A stretch of 64,000 nucleotides of DNA from DIGJ01 sp041739345. GTDB lineage: Bacteria; Bacillota; Clostridia; Lachnospirales; Lachnospiraceae. Made by a program: the position numbers and the translations under genes. This document shows, in pieces, positions 53,278 through 62,483 of this stretch. The DNA lies in contig JBGSNZ010000017.1 in NCBI GenBank assembly GCA_041739345.1, positions 1 through 64,000 on the forward strand. The letters run 5' to 3'. Below the pieces are notes generated by a model. It did no database searches and was not told the DNA's origin. It saw only the letters and a program-made list of their open reading frames with translations. How positions within the stretch are numbered: position 1 is the first letter of the stretch; every line of letters begins with the position of its first letter.

Positions 53278-54231
53278 TTATATTTGCATAATACGAGCAC
53301 AATATTCCCGAATCAAATGAACGGAATTTTTGAATTTTGCTAGTTCATCCATTGTCATATGAATCTCTAGTACATCAGCAGCGCCAGTTCTGTTTAGCAC
53401 CGTAGGAACTCCTGCAAAAACACCAGATTCTCCATATTCACCCTCTAGCAGGGTTGATACGGGTATAATTCTATTCTCATCATATAATATTGCTTTTATG
53501 ATTCCTACGCATGCAGAAGCAATACCATAATAGGTAGTTCCTTTTCGATTATAGATTTCCCAGCCTTCCCGGGTAGTTTTTCGAACGATTTCATCCAAAT
53601 TAACGTCGCCAACCAGCTCGCGATTGTCTTGAATGATATCGTTGAAGTGTTTTCCGGCAATTGTTACCGTTGACCATGGAACCATTTGAGAATCACCATG
53701 CTCTCCCATGGAATAAGCATATACACTCCTAGGATCTACATTTACCACTTCTGCAATAAAGTTTTGCAACCTTGCGGTATCAAGTGCAGTTCCAGTTCCA
53801 ATGACCTGATTTTTAGGTAATCCAGATAGTTGATGGACAAAATATGCGATCATATCTACTGGATTTGAAACAACGATAAAGATACCATCAAATTCGCTAG
53901 CCATAACTGGCTCTACAATGGTTCTTATTATTTTTGCACTTATCTCCAAACTATCAAGTCTTGTCTGCCCTGCCTTTGGTGGTGCACCTGCCGTAATTAC
54001 GATAATATCTACATCTTTACAATCTGCGTACGTTCCAGTATTTACCTTTACATTACGATCCAGATATTTGATGGTATCTCTAAGGTCAAGTACTTCGCCA
54101 AGTGCTTTTTCTTCATTGATATCAATCATGAGAATCTCATCGCATACCCCTTGTGTCACCAAACTAAATGCAATAGAAGAACCAACTAATCCACAACCAA
54201 TGACTGCAATTTTTGATTTTTTTATTATCAT
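53278..54231 (-). CDS. ldh: L-lactate dehydrogenase-like enzyme
   Basis: A 317-residue NAD-dependent 2-hydroxyacid dehydrogenase. Coenzyme motif is VIGCGLVGSS, the catalytic His in GEHGDSQ, Arg in TALDTARL and NRKGTTYYGIA is the LDH-type 246 region. In the substrate-specificity loop, A-P-P-K-A-G-Q-T-R, the position that is Gln102 in LDH and Arg102 in MDH is a proline (residue 85), which makes the substrate uncertain. ATG for MIIKKSK follows AAGGA; an upstream in-frame start has no site. Confidence 0.82.
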   Translation of the reverse strand: MIIKKSKIAVIGCGLVGSSIAFSLVTQGVCDEILMIDINEEKALGEVLDLRDTIKYLDRNVKVNTGTYADCKDVDIIVITAGAPPKAGQTRLDSLEISAKIIRTIVEPVMASEFDGIFIVVSNPVDMIAYFVHQLSGLPKNQVIGTGTALDTARLQNFIAEVVNVDPRSVYAYSMGEHGDSQMVPWSTVTIAGKHFNDIIQDNRELVGDVNLDEIVRKTTREGWEIYNRKGTTYYGIASACVGIIKAILYDENRIIPVSTLLEGEYGESGVFAGVPTVLNRTGAADVLEIHMTMDELAKFKNSVHLIREYCARIMQI

Positions 54232-54321
54232 AGTAATCCTTTCATAATTCATATTTTTAATAATATAAAAGATTCATTTACATAAATAGAACATTTATCT
54301 GAACGTATGGAATATTCCAGA

Positions 54322-54374
54322 TTGCAAAAAAGGCAGGAATACTATATAGCTAAGTATTCCTACCCTTTTTGCAA
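54322..54374 (-). terminator. intrinsic terminator of typA
   Basis: On the - strand GGTAGGAATACT pairs with AGTATTCCTGCC (one G-U) and is followed by TTTTTT. Outer TTGCAA/TTGCAA bases extend the stem. Confidence 0.75.
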
Positions 54375-54384
54375 CTTATTTATC

Positions 54385-56223
54385 TTATTTTGATGTAGAA
54401 TTACGTTTAGCGCGCATTCTAGCAGTAGGATCAAGAAGCTTCTTACGAATACGAAGACTCATTGGAGTAATTTCAAGGTACTCATCGGTATCAATATATT
54501 CTAGAGCCTGTTCAAGGCTTAAGTTACGAGGAGGTGTTAATTTAAGTGACTCATCCGCACCAGAAGAACGGGTATTGGTTAACTGTTTTCTCTTACATAC
54601 GTTAACTTCGATGTCTTCTGCCTTAGCATTTTGTCCAACAATCATACCAGCGTATACTTTTTGGCCAGCTCCAAGAAAGAGTGAACCACGTTCCTGTGCA
54701 TTAAATAAACCATAAGTGATAGTTTCACCAGATTCAAATGCAATTAAAGAACCTTGTTTACGATATTGGATTTCGCCCTTGTAAGGTGCAAATTCTTCGA
54801 ATACAGAGTTGATAATGCCGTTACCCTTGGTATCGGTCATGAACTCGCCACGATAGCCGATCAAACCTCTGGAAGGAATTAAAAACTCAAGACGAGTATA
54901 TCCGCCATTCGCCATTGACATTCCTTGAAGTTCACCTTTTCTCTGGCTTAATTTTTCAATTACATTTCCTGCAAATTCCTCTGGAACATCTACAAAAGTA
55001 CGTTCCATTGGCTCTAATTTGTGATTTCTTTCATCATAATGGAAAAGAACTTCTGCTTTACTTACTGCAAATTCAAAACCTTCACGTCGCATATTTTCAA
55101 TCAGTACGGATAAATGAAGTTCACCACGTCCAGAAACTTTAAAGCAGTCTGCACTTTCTGTTTCTTCAACACGTAAACTAACATCTGTATTTAATTCTCG
55201 GAATAAACGATCTCTTAAATGACGGGATGTAATAAATTTACCTTCCTGACCAGCAAGTGGAGAATCATTTACAATGAATTCCATAGAAATTGTTGGCTCT
55301 GAAATTTTCTGGAAAGGAATTGGAACTGGATTATCTGGAGAACAAATGGTATCTCCGATGTGAATTTCCGCAATACCAGAAATAGCAACGATAGCACCAA
55401 TGGTTGCTTCTACAACTTCAACCTTTTTCAAACCATCAAATTCATAGAGCTTACTAATTTTTACGCGCTGAAATTTAGTTTTATCATGTTCATTTACCAA
55501 GACACAATCCTGATTTACTTTGATAGTACCGTTATCAACTTTACCTACTCCGATACGTCCAACGTATTCGCTATAGTCAATGGTACTAATGAGTACTTGT
55601 GTATCTGCATCTGGATCACCAACTGGCGCTGGGATGTAGTCAAGGATGGTTTCAAATAAAGGTACCATATCGGTTGGAGTCTGATTTAAATCAAGGCAAG
55701 CAACACCTGATTTTGCAGATGCAAAGACGAAAGGACAGTCAAGCTGTTCATCATTTGCTTCCAAGTCCATAAATAATTCTAATACTTCATCAATTACTTC
55801 GTCTGGTCTTGCTTCTGGACGGTCAATTTTATTGATACATACGATAACTGGAAGGGATAATTCCAATGCCTTTTTTAAAACAAATTTTGTCTGAGGCATT
55901 GCACCTTCAAAAGCATCTACAACAAGGACAACACCATTTACCATTTTAAGTACACGTTCCACTTCGCCACCGAAGTCAGCATGTCCTGGTGTGTCAATAA
56001 TATTTATTTTTGTATCCTTATAATACACAGCTGTATTTTTGGAAAGGATGGTGATTCCACGTTCTCGTTCAATATCATTGGAATCCATTACTCTTTCCAT
56101 TACTGTCTGGTTACTTCTAAATACTCCACTTTGTTTTAAAAGTTCATCAACAAGTGTAGTTTTGCCATGGTCAACGTGAGCAATGATCGCGATATTACGT
56201 ATATCTTCTCTCTTCTGTTTCAT
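54385..56223 (-). CDS. typA: ribosome-binding GTPase TypA/BipA
   Basis: A 612-residue translational GTPase that supports ribosome assembly and growth under stress. GTP-binding motifs: AHVDHGKTTL, DTPGHADFGGEV, NKIDRPEA and the SAKS region. EF-G-like domains II, III and V follow, and the C-terminal basic tail (RIRKKLLDPTARMRAKR) contacts the ribosome. Length is standard. GGAG lies eight bases upstream of the ATG on the - strand. Confidence 0.95.
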   Translation of the reverse strand: MKQKREDIRNIAIIAHVDHGKTTLVDELLKQSGVFRSNQTVMERVMDSNDIERERGITILSKNTAVYYKDTKINIIDTPGHADFGGEVERVLKMVNGVVLVVDAFEGAMPQTKFVLKKALELSLPVIVCINKIDRPEARPDEVIDEVLELFMDLEANDEQLDCPFVFASAKSGVACLDLNQTPTDMVPLFETILDYIPAPVGDPDADTQVLISTIDYSEYVGRIGVGKVDNGTIKVNQDCVLVNEHDKTKFQRVKISKLYEFDGLKKVEVVEATIGAIVAISGIAEIHIGDTICSPDNPVPIPFQKISEPTISMEFIVNDSPLAGQEGKFITSRHLRDRLFRELNTDVSLRVEETESADCFKVSGRGELHLSVLIENMRREGFEFAVSKAEVLFHYDERNHKLEPMERTFVDVPEEFAGNVIEKLSQRKGELQGMSMANGGYTRLEFLIPSRGLIGYRGEFMTDTKGNGIINSVFEEFAPYKGEIQYRKQGSLIAFESGETITYGLFNAQERGSLFLGAGQKVYAGMIVGQNAKAEDIEVNVCKRKQLTNTRSSGADESLKLTPPRNLSLEQALEYIDTDEYLEITPMSLRIRKKLLDPTARMRAKRNSTSK

Positions 56224-56365
56224 AAAAAAAATCTCCTACTTCTATATAAGAACGAATGAATGATAATTGCAAAAAAAATGCTATTTCATCATTAGGTATT
56301 AATGTACAACTTATAGAGTATAGCACACCTCATTTCAAAAAGAAAGGATAAAATTTAAATATCGG

Positions 56366-56394
56366 TTTACAAGTTGGACTTGGCATGTTAGAAT
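56366..56394 (+). promoter_or_regulatory. rnpB promoter
   Basis: TTTACA (56366-56371) and TAGAAT (56389-56394) are 17 bases apart, with start point expected about 56401-56403 where the RNA's first stem begins. Confidence 0.7.
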
Positions 56395-56402
56395 ACCCTT
56401 TG

Positions 56403-56781
56403 ATAAGTAGCACAGATGATCGCGCCTGCTAGTACCGAAAGGTCGCAGGTGAGGAAAGTCCGGGCTTCAAAGGGCAGGATGCCGGATAACGTCCGGTGGG
56501 GGTGACCCTAAGGAAAGTGCAACAGAAATATACCGCATTGTAACTACTTCACAGCCATTGGCTTGCGAAGCAAGACAATGTAAGGGTGGAATGGCGGGGT
56601 AAGAGCTCACCGCCTGGCTGGTAACAGACAGGGCATATGTAAACCCCATCCGAAGCAAGACCGAACAGAAAGCGATACGGCGGCCCGTCGTGCTTTCGGG
56701 TAGGTCGCTTGAGCCTGGTGGCGACATCAGGACTAGATAGATGATCATCAGATACAGAACCCGGCTTATAGTGCTACTTAT
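56403..56781 (+). ncRNA. rnpB: RNase P RNA
   Basis: The catalytic RNA of RNase P, which trims the 5' end of precursor tRNAs. Helix P1 is ATAAGTAGCAC (56403-56413) with GTGCTACTTAT (56771-56781). The universally conserved core is present: GAGGAAAGTCCGGGC near 56450 (P4 5' strand region), AACAGAAA, and ACAGAACCCGGCTTA at the 3' end. The GGTGGGGGTGACC and GGCGGGGTAAGAGCTCACCG stems fit class A (clostridial-type) architecture. Length of about 379 bases is normal. Confidence 0.95.
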
Positions 56782-56911
56782 TCATTTTACAAGCGTGAAA
56801 ATTTATTTTCGCGCTATTTTCTTATTGTCTGAAAAAAATGTATATTAGAAAGCAAATATACAAAAAATTATCAGTGAAGGCATAAATCAGGAAAGATAGG
56901 GGAGAAAAATT

Positions 56912-59002
56912 ATGAGTTATCAAAGCATAATGAAGGAAGAAAACAAATCAATACTTGAGCGATATGAACTATCGATGGATCGTATCAAATTGATTGCAGA
57001 AGGTGAAAATATATTACAGGCACCATATCAGGACTATTTCTTAAAAGTAGCCGTATTTTTCATGGATGTGAAAGAAGTTTCTGATCTCGTACAGATAGAT
57101 CAACTGAAAACCTGCTCATTAGAAGAATTAAAATTGTTCAATAAAAAAATATATTTGGATGTTGTGGGTGAGGCATATCAGAAAAGTTATGCAAATCCAG
57201 CCTATTCAGTTAAAATATTTGGGACAGAGTATGGGCAGATATTAAGCTTTTTATATACAGAAATTAGAGGAATTATTGCATATTCTTACGAGAATCGTTT
57301 ATTTGATATTACGATAGCTGCAGAACTATTTCTTGAAATATATAATATATTTGAGGATGAAGAAGACACGATTTACAAATCAGTTAAGTCTGCCATTTAT
57401 TATTATATCAGTGATTACAGTGATGTAACTATAACCAAGCGAATTGGAGAAATGCTAGATCCACAATTATCGTTTGCAGTAGACATAATAATGAACCAGG
57501 ATTTAAATGATCTTCGTTATCTATATTTATTTGGTGAATATATCTCAGACAATGAAATAAAAATTGCCGAGTATTTAAATCACCTATCACAAGACAAGAT
57601 TGATGCTATGGCGCATACTTATACCGAAGGTTATCGTTTGGGATTTGTAAACTATCGGATTAATTTATCTACAAAGTCAGTGGTTAATATACGTTTTCAT
57701 GTTGGATTTGAACGTATGGTAAAAGCAGCAATCACACAATTTGAGGCTATGGGACTTAAAACAACGATATACCGCGCTCCAGTAAGCAGTATCCATAAAA
57801 AGCAACATTTAAAAATAGGATTTCATAGTAGCAGTGCAAATAAACAATACGATTATGACCATCGTTTTGATCAGGCACTGTATCTAAATAAAGCACTAAA
57901 TGATCGCAAACTTGCTGTTGCCAAAGTCAGCTTAGAATCAATGAAAGAGATGGCGGCGAAGTTTGCTGGCCCTGCTGTGATTGAAGTGTTTGGTGAAACA
58001 CCGTTTGCTCCTTTAAATAAAGAAGAGGCACTTACCCTTTCCGATAAACAGCAAAAATTAACCCTGGAATATCAAAGAGACTATGGAATTCTTTCCAATG
58101 ATTATCTTAAAAATGATGAAATCAGCTTTACCATTATTGCATATCCAATACCAGAGATTGGAAAGGAATTTGAAGAAATCTTTGATGAAACAGTTAAGGT
58201 AAATACATTAGATATGGATCTGTACGAAAGAATACAGAAAAATATAATTGATGCACTCGACCAAGGTGAATATGTAACTGTGACTGGGCGAGGAAAAAAT
58301 AAAACGAATCTTTCCATTCATCTTCCAAAACTTTCGAATCCTGAAAAGGAAACCAATTTCGAGAACTGTCTGGCTGACGTAAATATACCAGTAGGAGAAG
58401 TATTTACCTCACCTACGCTAACTGGAACGAATGGAGTGCTCCATGTGACAGAAGTTTTCCTTAGAGACTTAAATTTTATCGATTTGGAACTTAACTTTCA
58501 AGATGGAAAAATAGAAACTTATACTTGCAAAAATTTTGAAAATGAAGAAGAAAACAAAAAATATGTAAAAGAGAACGTCATGTATCAAAACAACACATTG
58601 CCTATGGGAGAATTTGCAATAGGAACCAATACAACCGCTTATGTAATGGGTAAAAAATATAATATTTCATCACTTCTTCCTATATTAATAGCGGAAAAGA
58701 CAGGTCCTCATTTTGCAGTTGGAGATACGTGCTTTCATATGAGTGAGGATATGAAAACTTATAATCCAGACGGAAAAGAAATGATGGCGAAAGATAATGA
58801 ATGCTCTATTTTACGAAAGACAGATATGGAGAACGCATATTTTAACTGCCATACCGATATAACGATTCCTTACCATGAACTAGGAGATATCATCGTTCAC
58901 AAGCCAAATGGTGAAACGATTGATATTATCTCACAAGGTCGATTTGTACTAGCTGGAACTGAAGAATTGAATATAGCACTTGATACATTAAATGTAAAAT
59001 AA
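56912..59002 (+). CDS. M29-family metalloaminopeptidase with ~280-residue N-terminal extension
   Basis: A 696-residue protein. The C-terminal ~410 residues match thermophilic aminopeptidase T/AmpS (M29): metal ligands E496 in NIPVGEVFTSP, E567 in PMGEFAIGTN, H600 in KTGPHFAVG and the H647/D649 pair in CHTDITIPY. Residues 1-280 are helical and unlike the usual 410-residue enzyme; they have no recognisable motif. It probably cleaves peptides in the cytoplasm. No signal peptide; ATG 56912 follows AGGGGAG. Confidence 0.82.
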   Translation: MSYQSIMKEENKSILERYELSMDRIKLIAEGENILQAPYQDYFLKVAVFFMDVKEVSDLVQIDQLKTCSLEELKLFNKKIYLDVVGEAYQKSYANPAYSVKIFGTEYGQILSFLYTEIRGIIAYSYENRLFDITIAAELFLEIYNIFEDEEDTIYKSVKSAIYYYISDYSDVTITKRIGEMLDPQLSFAVDIIMNQDLNDLRYLYLFGEYISDNEIKIAEYLNHLSQDKIDAMAHTYTEGYRLGFVNYRINLSTKSVVNIRFHVGFERMVKAAITQFEAMGLKTTIYRAPVSSIHKKQHLKIGFHSSSANKQYDYDHRFDQALYLNKALNDRKLAVAKVSLESMKEMAAKFAGPAVIEVFGETPFAPLNKEEALTLSDKQQKLTLEYQRDYGILSNDYLKNDEISFTIIAYPIPEIGKEFEEIFDETVKVNTLDMDLYERIQKNIIDALDQGEYVTVTGRGKNKTNLSIHLPKLSNPEKETNFENCLADVNIPVGEVFTSPTLTGTNGVLHVTEVFLRDLNFIDLELNFQDGKIETYTCKNFENEEENKKYVKENVMYQNNTLPMGEFAIGTNTTAYVMGKKYNISSLLPILIAEKTGPHFAVGDTCFHMSEDMKTYNPDGKEMMAKDNECSILRKTDMENAYFNCHTDITIPYHELGDIIVHKPNGETIDIISQGRFVLAGTEELNIALDTLNVK

Positions 59003-59018
59003 AGGGTATTTATTCTGC

Positions 59019-59047
59019 TTTACAAGAAATTTAGAATGGGTTATATT
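59019..59047 (+). promoter_or_regulatory. purE promoter
   Basis: TTTACA (59019-59024) and TATATT (59042-59047) are 17 bases apart and 41 bases before the purE start. No purine riboswitch structure is apparent in the short leader. Confidence 0.55.
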
Positions 59048-59088
59048 AATACTTGTATGTCTAGCATAAAGCATGAAGGAGAATAGTT

Positions 59089-59601
59089 ATGGCAAGAGTA
59101 GGAATTTTAATGGGAAGCGATTCAGATCTTCCAATTATGAGTAAGGCATGTGAGATTTTGGACCGTTTTGGTGTCGAATATGAGGTAAAGGTTATTTCAG
59201 CGCATCGTATGCCAGATATCTTTGTTGATTATGCAACCAAAGCAGAAGAAAGAGGCGTAGAAGTTATTATTGCTGGTGCTGGTGGTGCAGCGCATTTACC
59301 AGGTATGTGTGCGGCATTATATCGTCTCCCAGTCATTGGAATCCCAATTCATACAAAATCATTAGGCGGAGTAGATTCTCTTTATTCCATCGTACAGATG
59401 CCACAGGGTATCCCAGTAGCTACCGTTGCAATTGATGGAGCTGCCAATGCAGCAATATTAGCAACAAAAATGTTAGCAATCAGTGATCGAGCTCTTCGTG
59501 AAAAGTTAACGAACTATAGCAAAGAAATGAAGAAGGGCGTTGTAGCGAAAGACGACAAACTTTCAAAGATTGGTTATGTAGGTTATTTAAAACAAATGTA
59601 G
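59089..59601 (+). CDS. purE: N5-carboxyaminoimidazole ribonucleotide mutase, class I
   Basis: A 170-residue purine-biosynthesis enzyme. MGSDSDLPIM, SAHRMP and the GAGGAAHLPGM loop are class I marks, so it should need PurK-made N5-CAIR rather than act as AIR carboxylase. No purK or other pur gene is adjacent, so it stands apart from the main operon. It follows AAGGAG and ends in a terminator ten bases later. Confidence 0.93.
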   Translation: MARVGILMGSDSDLPIMSKACEILDRFGVEYEVKVISAHRMPDIFVDYATKAEERGVEVIIAGAGGAAHLPGMCAALYRLPVIGIPIHTKSLGGVDSLYSIVQMPQGIPVATVAIDGAANAAILATKMLAISDRALREKLTNYSKEMKKGVVAKDDKLSKIGYVGYLKQM

Positions 59602-59610
59602 AATAGAAAC

Positions 59611-59641
59611 AATAGGCCGGATGCAAATCCGGTCTATTTTC
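59611..59641 (+). terminator. intrinsic terminator of purE
   Basis: AATAGGCCGGAT (59611-59622) pairs with ATCCGGTCTATT (59627-59638; one G-U) across GCAA, followed by TTT. Confidence 0.75.
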
Positions 59642-59718
59642 ATGTATAATAATAAATTTGAATTTTGATAGAATATGTCTTCTCAAAAACGGTCAGTTGA
59701 TTTAAGATAAAATTAGGA

Positions 59719-59741
59719 ACTGACCACTTTGGTTAGTCAAT
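59719..59741 (+). promoter_or_regulatory. candidate TetR-family operator
   Basis: ACTGACCA and TAGTCAAT are separated by seven bases; each half-site reads AYTGACYA, matching at six of eight positions with transitions at the others. It lies 20 bases before the TetR gene, consistent with autoregulation. Confidence 0.5.
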
Positions 59742-59760
59742 GCCATAAAGGAGGGTTTTA

Positions 59761-60378
59761 ATGAATCTAAATTTTTTACTTTTACCACAAGACAGACAGC
59801 TTACTATAATAAATGCAGCCTTTAAAGTCTTTGCATTTAATTCATATAAAAAAGCACCGGTAGCAGAAATTGCGAAAGAAGCAGATATATCAAAGGCATT
59901 GCTGTTTTACCATTTTAAGAATAAAAAGGATTTGTACTTATATTTATGGAAGGTCACCATTGAAACAACAAGAAAACAACTAGCGGAAGATAAGGTGATG
60001 GAAACCGGTGATTTATTTGAAATGATGAAGCGTTCACTACATGGAAAATGTGAAGTGATGCGAAAGTATCCATATATGGCCGAATTTTCTTTAAAGGCGT
60101 ACTATGAGCAGGAACCTGAAATAGCAGAACTGATACAAAAAGATTTTGCTCGATTGGCAGAGGATAGTCAGCGTAAGGTATTTGATGTAATTGATGTTTC
60201 CTGTTTTCCAAAAGAAGTGGATATTGCATATATGTATCAGGAAATGATCTGGGCTGCTGATGGATACCTCCATATGGCCTATGCAGTTGGAATACCGGAC
60301 CCTGATAAGATAGAGATGGAATTTGCCAGACTGATTGAATTTTGGAAAAGTGTATATAGAAAGAAGGATATTGAATGA
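59761..60378 (+). CDS. TetR-family transcriptional regulator
   Basis: A 205-residue regulator. The N-terminal HTH spans about residues 12-60: AAFKVFAFNSYKKAPVAEIA then ADISKALLFYHFKNKKDLYLYLW. The C-terminal helical domain binds an unknown ligand. It overlaps the first hydrolase gene (ATGA), so the three genes 59761-61971 form one operon and the regulator probably controls the two hydrolases and itself. GGAGG precedes the ATG. Confidence 0.88.
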   Translation: MNLNFLLLPQDRQLTIINAAFKVFAFNSYKKAPVAEIAKEADISKALLFYHFKNKKDLYLYLWKVTIETTRKQLAEDKVMETGDLFEMMKRSLHGKCEVMRKYPYMAEFSLKAYYEQEPEIAELIQKDFARLAEDSQRKVFDVIDVSCFPKEVDIAYMYQEMIWAADGYLHMAYAVGIPDPDKIEMEFARLIEFWKSVYRKKDIE

Positions 60379-61175
60379 ATGAAAAAAAGATTACAACAGC
60401 AAGGGGAAATGTCTATTATTGGATAAGCGAGGGTAGGAAGGATAATTGCATTGTTTTCTGCCATGGACTTACGGCTGACCATACACTGTTTGATATGCAG
60501 ATAGAGGAATGGAGCAAAGATTATACGGTTATTACCTGGGATATGCCACTGCATGGAAAATCAAAGGAATATGATGATTTCTCAATTGTAAATGCAACAA
60601 AGGATTTAAGACAAATCTTACAGACGGAGCAGATTGATCAAATTGTAATAGTAGGACAATCGGCTGGAGGATTTATAGCGCAGGCATTTATTCAGCAGTA
60701 TCCAGTTATGGTAAGTGCCTTTATTGGAATCGATACGACTCCGCTTGGAATGAGCTACTATAAAAAGAGTGAGCTATTTTGGATAAAGCATTATGCAGAC
60801 ATCGCAAAGTGGTATCCATATGAAATGTATTGTAAGTTGGGGGCAAAGTCGGTCTCAGTAACAAAAGAATCCTACCAAAGCTTTTACGATTGTTTAAAAG
60901 GATTAGGGAAAAGAGGAATGCTTAAGGCAGCTGATTTGGTATATAAAGACTTTTTAAATTGTAAGGAAGTGGATATAAAGTGTCCTGTATTGCTATTGCT
61001 TGGAGAATATGATCGTACCGGGTATGTAAAACGGTACAATGAAATGTGGGAAAAGCGTACTGGATTTCCGTTAAAAATAATTCCAAACGCTAGTCATAAT
61101 TCAAACTTTGATAACTATGTGTTTTTCAATGAAATAGTGATGGTATTTTTGGATAAAAATACACGTGGGAATTGA
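60375..61175 (+). CDS. alpha/beta-hydrolase 1 of TetR operon
   Basis: A 266-residue alpha/beta-hydrolase. The oxyanion-hole HG motif is FCHGLTADH, the nucleophile elbow GQSAGG, the acid Asp lies in GEYDRTG and the His in ASHNSNFDN. Such enzymes hydrolyse esters, lactones or amides; MhpC/lipase-like and quorum-quenching activities are all possible. It is translationally coupled to the TetR gene. Confidence 0.82.
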   Translation: MNEKKITTARGNVYYWISEGRKDNCIVFCHGLTADHTLFDMQIEEWSKDYTVITWDMPLHGKSKEYDDFSIVNATKDLRQILQTEQIDQIVIVGQSAGGFIAQAFIQQYPVMVSAFIGIDTTPLGMSYYKKSELFWIKHYADIAKWYPYEMYCKLGAKSVSVTKESYQSFYDCLKGLGKRGMLKAADLVYKDFLNCKEVDIKCPVLLLLGEYDRTGYVKRYNEMWEKRTGFPLKIIPNASHNSNFDNYVFFNEIVMVFLDKNTRGN

Positions 61176-61224
61176 GATATCTTCTTTATTTTGAGTGTCG
61201 TTGATGCGGCAGATTGGAGTAATT

Positions 61225-61971
61225 ATGAAGTTTTATGAATTTGGAGAGCGAAGTAAGCCAGCCGTTATGCTGATACATGGTGGAGGCAATTCCAAATGGA
61301 TGTTTGAGCGCCAGGCGAAGCTGATGAAAGATCAGTATCGCGTCATATTGCCTGAGCTAGATGGGCATGGAAATGAGTGTAATGTGATATATGAATCTTC
61401 CATTGTGGAAGCAGATAAAATTGTAGACTACATAAGATGCGAATGTGAGGGTAAGCTCTTTCTCATAGGAGGTGCTTCGCTCGGAGCGCAGATCGCGATG
61501 GAGGTATGTGCAAGGCCTGAAATAATGGTGGAGCATGCGATTTTAGAAAGCGGACTTTATACGAAAAGACCGCATCTTGCCAATCTAATCGCATCAAAGT
61601 GGATGATAAAATGGATGATGGATCTATATCAATGGGAGTGGATGATAAAATGGTCATTTCATCAATATGGATGGCCGGAAGAATTGTTAGGAGATATCGC
61701 AAACGATGCGATGAAACTTTCGTTTGTAAGCAATCGTAATTTGTATCATACCTATCTAAATTATGAAATGCCTAAGCGAATTGCCACCATCAATACTAAA
61801 GTTTTTCTGCTGTTTGGAAGCAAAGAAAAGAAGATGATAAAGCGGGATGCATTTTTGGCAAGCAGGCTTTTTAAACATGCGCGTGTTATAGAATTAAATG
61901 GATATAATCACTGCGGTTTTAGTTTTTCAGACCCGGAAATGTATGTGAAAAAAATTCAAGAACTTATTTAA
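61225..61971 (+). CDS. alpha/beta-hydrolase 2 of TetR operon
   Basis: A 248-residue hydrolase 49 bases after the first. The block LIHGGGNSKWMFERQA supplies the oxyanion hole, GGASLGA is the nucleophile elbow and YNHCGFSF contains the His. The acid residue is not obvious (FLLFGSKEKKM is at the expected place and lacks an Asp), so activity may be altered. ATG 61225 follows GGAG by six bases; an earlier in-frame ATG lacks it. Confidence 0.75.
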   Translation: MKFYEFGERSKPAVMLIHGGGNSKWMFERQAKLMKDQYRVILPELDGHGNECNVIYESSIVEADKIVDYIRCECEGKLFLIGGASLGAQIAMEVCARPEIMVEHAILESGLYTKRPHLANLIASKWMIKWMMDLYQWEWMIKWSFHQYGWPEELLGDIANDAMKLSFVSNRNLYHTYLNYEMPKRIATINTKVFLLFGSKEKKMIKRDAFLASRLFKHARVIELNGYNHCGFSFSDPEMYVKKIQELI

Positions 61972-62072
61972 ATATAAATATGAGTTTTGCGACTTCTATT
62001 ATTTCTTTGCACATATTCTTGCACACATGGATGTGTGTATTTTTGAATTTATAGAAATCAGGTTACGATTAA

Positions 62073-62153
62073 AAAACGATTAGAAATGATATCGGAGCAC
62101 CAATAGAAGTAGCTCGAGCGGAGAAAAACTTGTCACAAGAGCAAGAAATTTGA
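62073..62153 (+). pseudogene. remnant of an XRE-type helix-turn-helix regulator
   Basis: The frame between stops encodes ...NDIGAPIEVARAEKNLSQEQEI and ends at TGA 62151-62153. GAPIEVARAEKNLSQEQ fits the start of an XRE/Cro HTH domain, but no start codon is present and the recognition helix is missing. It looks like a decayed gene in the 510-base gap upstream of the 291-residue gene. Confidence 0.4.
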
Positions 62154-62181
62154 AGACTTGTTTTATTTTAGGAGGTTAAAA

Positions 62182-62271
62182 ATGAAGAATAAAATAACTA
62201 ATAAAGATGAAAGAGCAATTTTCATTGAAAATGTTGGCTACAGATTTGGATACAACAGTATTACATTTTGA
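62182..62271 (+). CDS. possible 29-aa small protein
   Basis: ATG 62182 follows a strong GGAGGT and encodes MKNKITNKDERAIFIENVG and ten more residues. A second frame (ATG 62207 to TAA 62350, 47 codons, ending SFLEEAYSLM) overlaps it by one register. Either a frameshifted remnant or a small peptide gene; the ribosome site is the only positive evidence. Confidence 0.3.
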   Translation: MKNKITNKDERAIFIENVGYRFGYNSITF

Positions 62272-62415
62272 AGTTATATATAGCGGATTAATATATAATA
62301 AATTTTCTTCGTTCGGAAGCTTTTTAGAAGAAGCGTATTCTCTGATGTAAGAACAATCAAAAATAATGCCCTACTTCGTAAAATTTGAAAGTAAATACAG
62401 AAATCTGCGATTTTG

Positions 62416-62443
62416 TTGTAATAAATGAATATGCCGTTATAAT
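62416..62443 (+). promoter_or_regulatory. promoter of the 291-residue protein gene
   Basis: TTGTAA (62416-62421) and TATAAT (62438-62443) are 16 bases apart and about 40 bases before the start. Confidence 0.5.
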
Positions 62444-62483
62444 TAACTTAAACAAAAAATAATAGCAAGGAAAGTGAAGGAAG

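Noticed and set aside
59041..59088. Purine riboswitch upstream of purE
   Set aside because: The leader is only about 35 bases; no three-way junction sequence fits.
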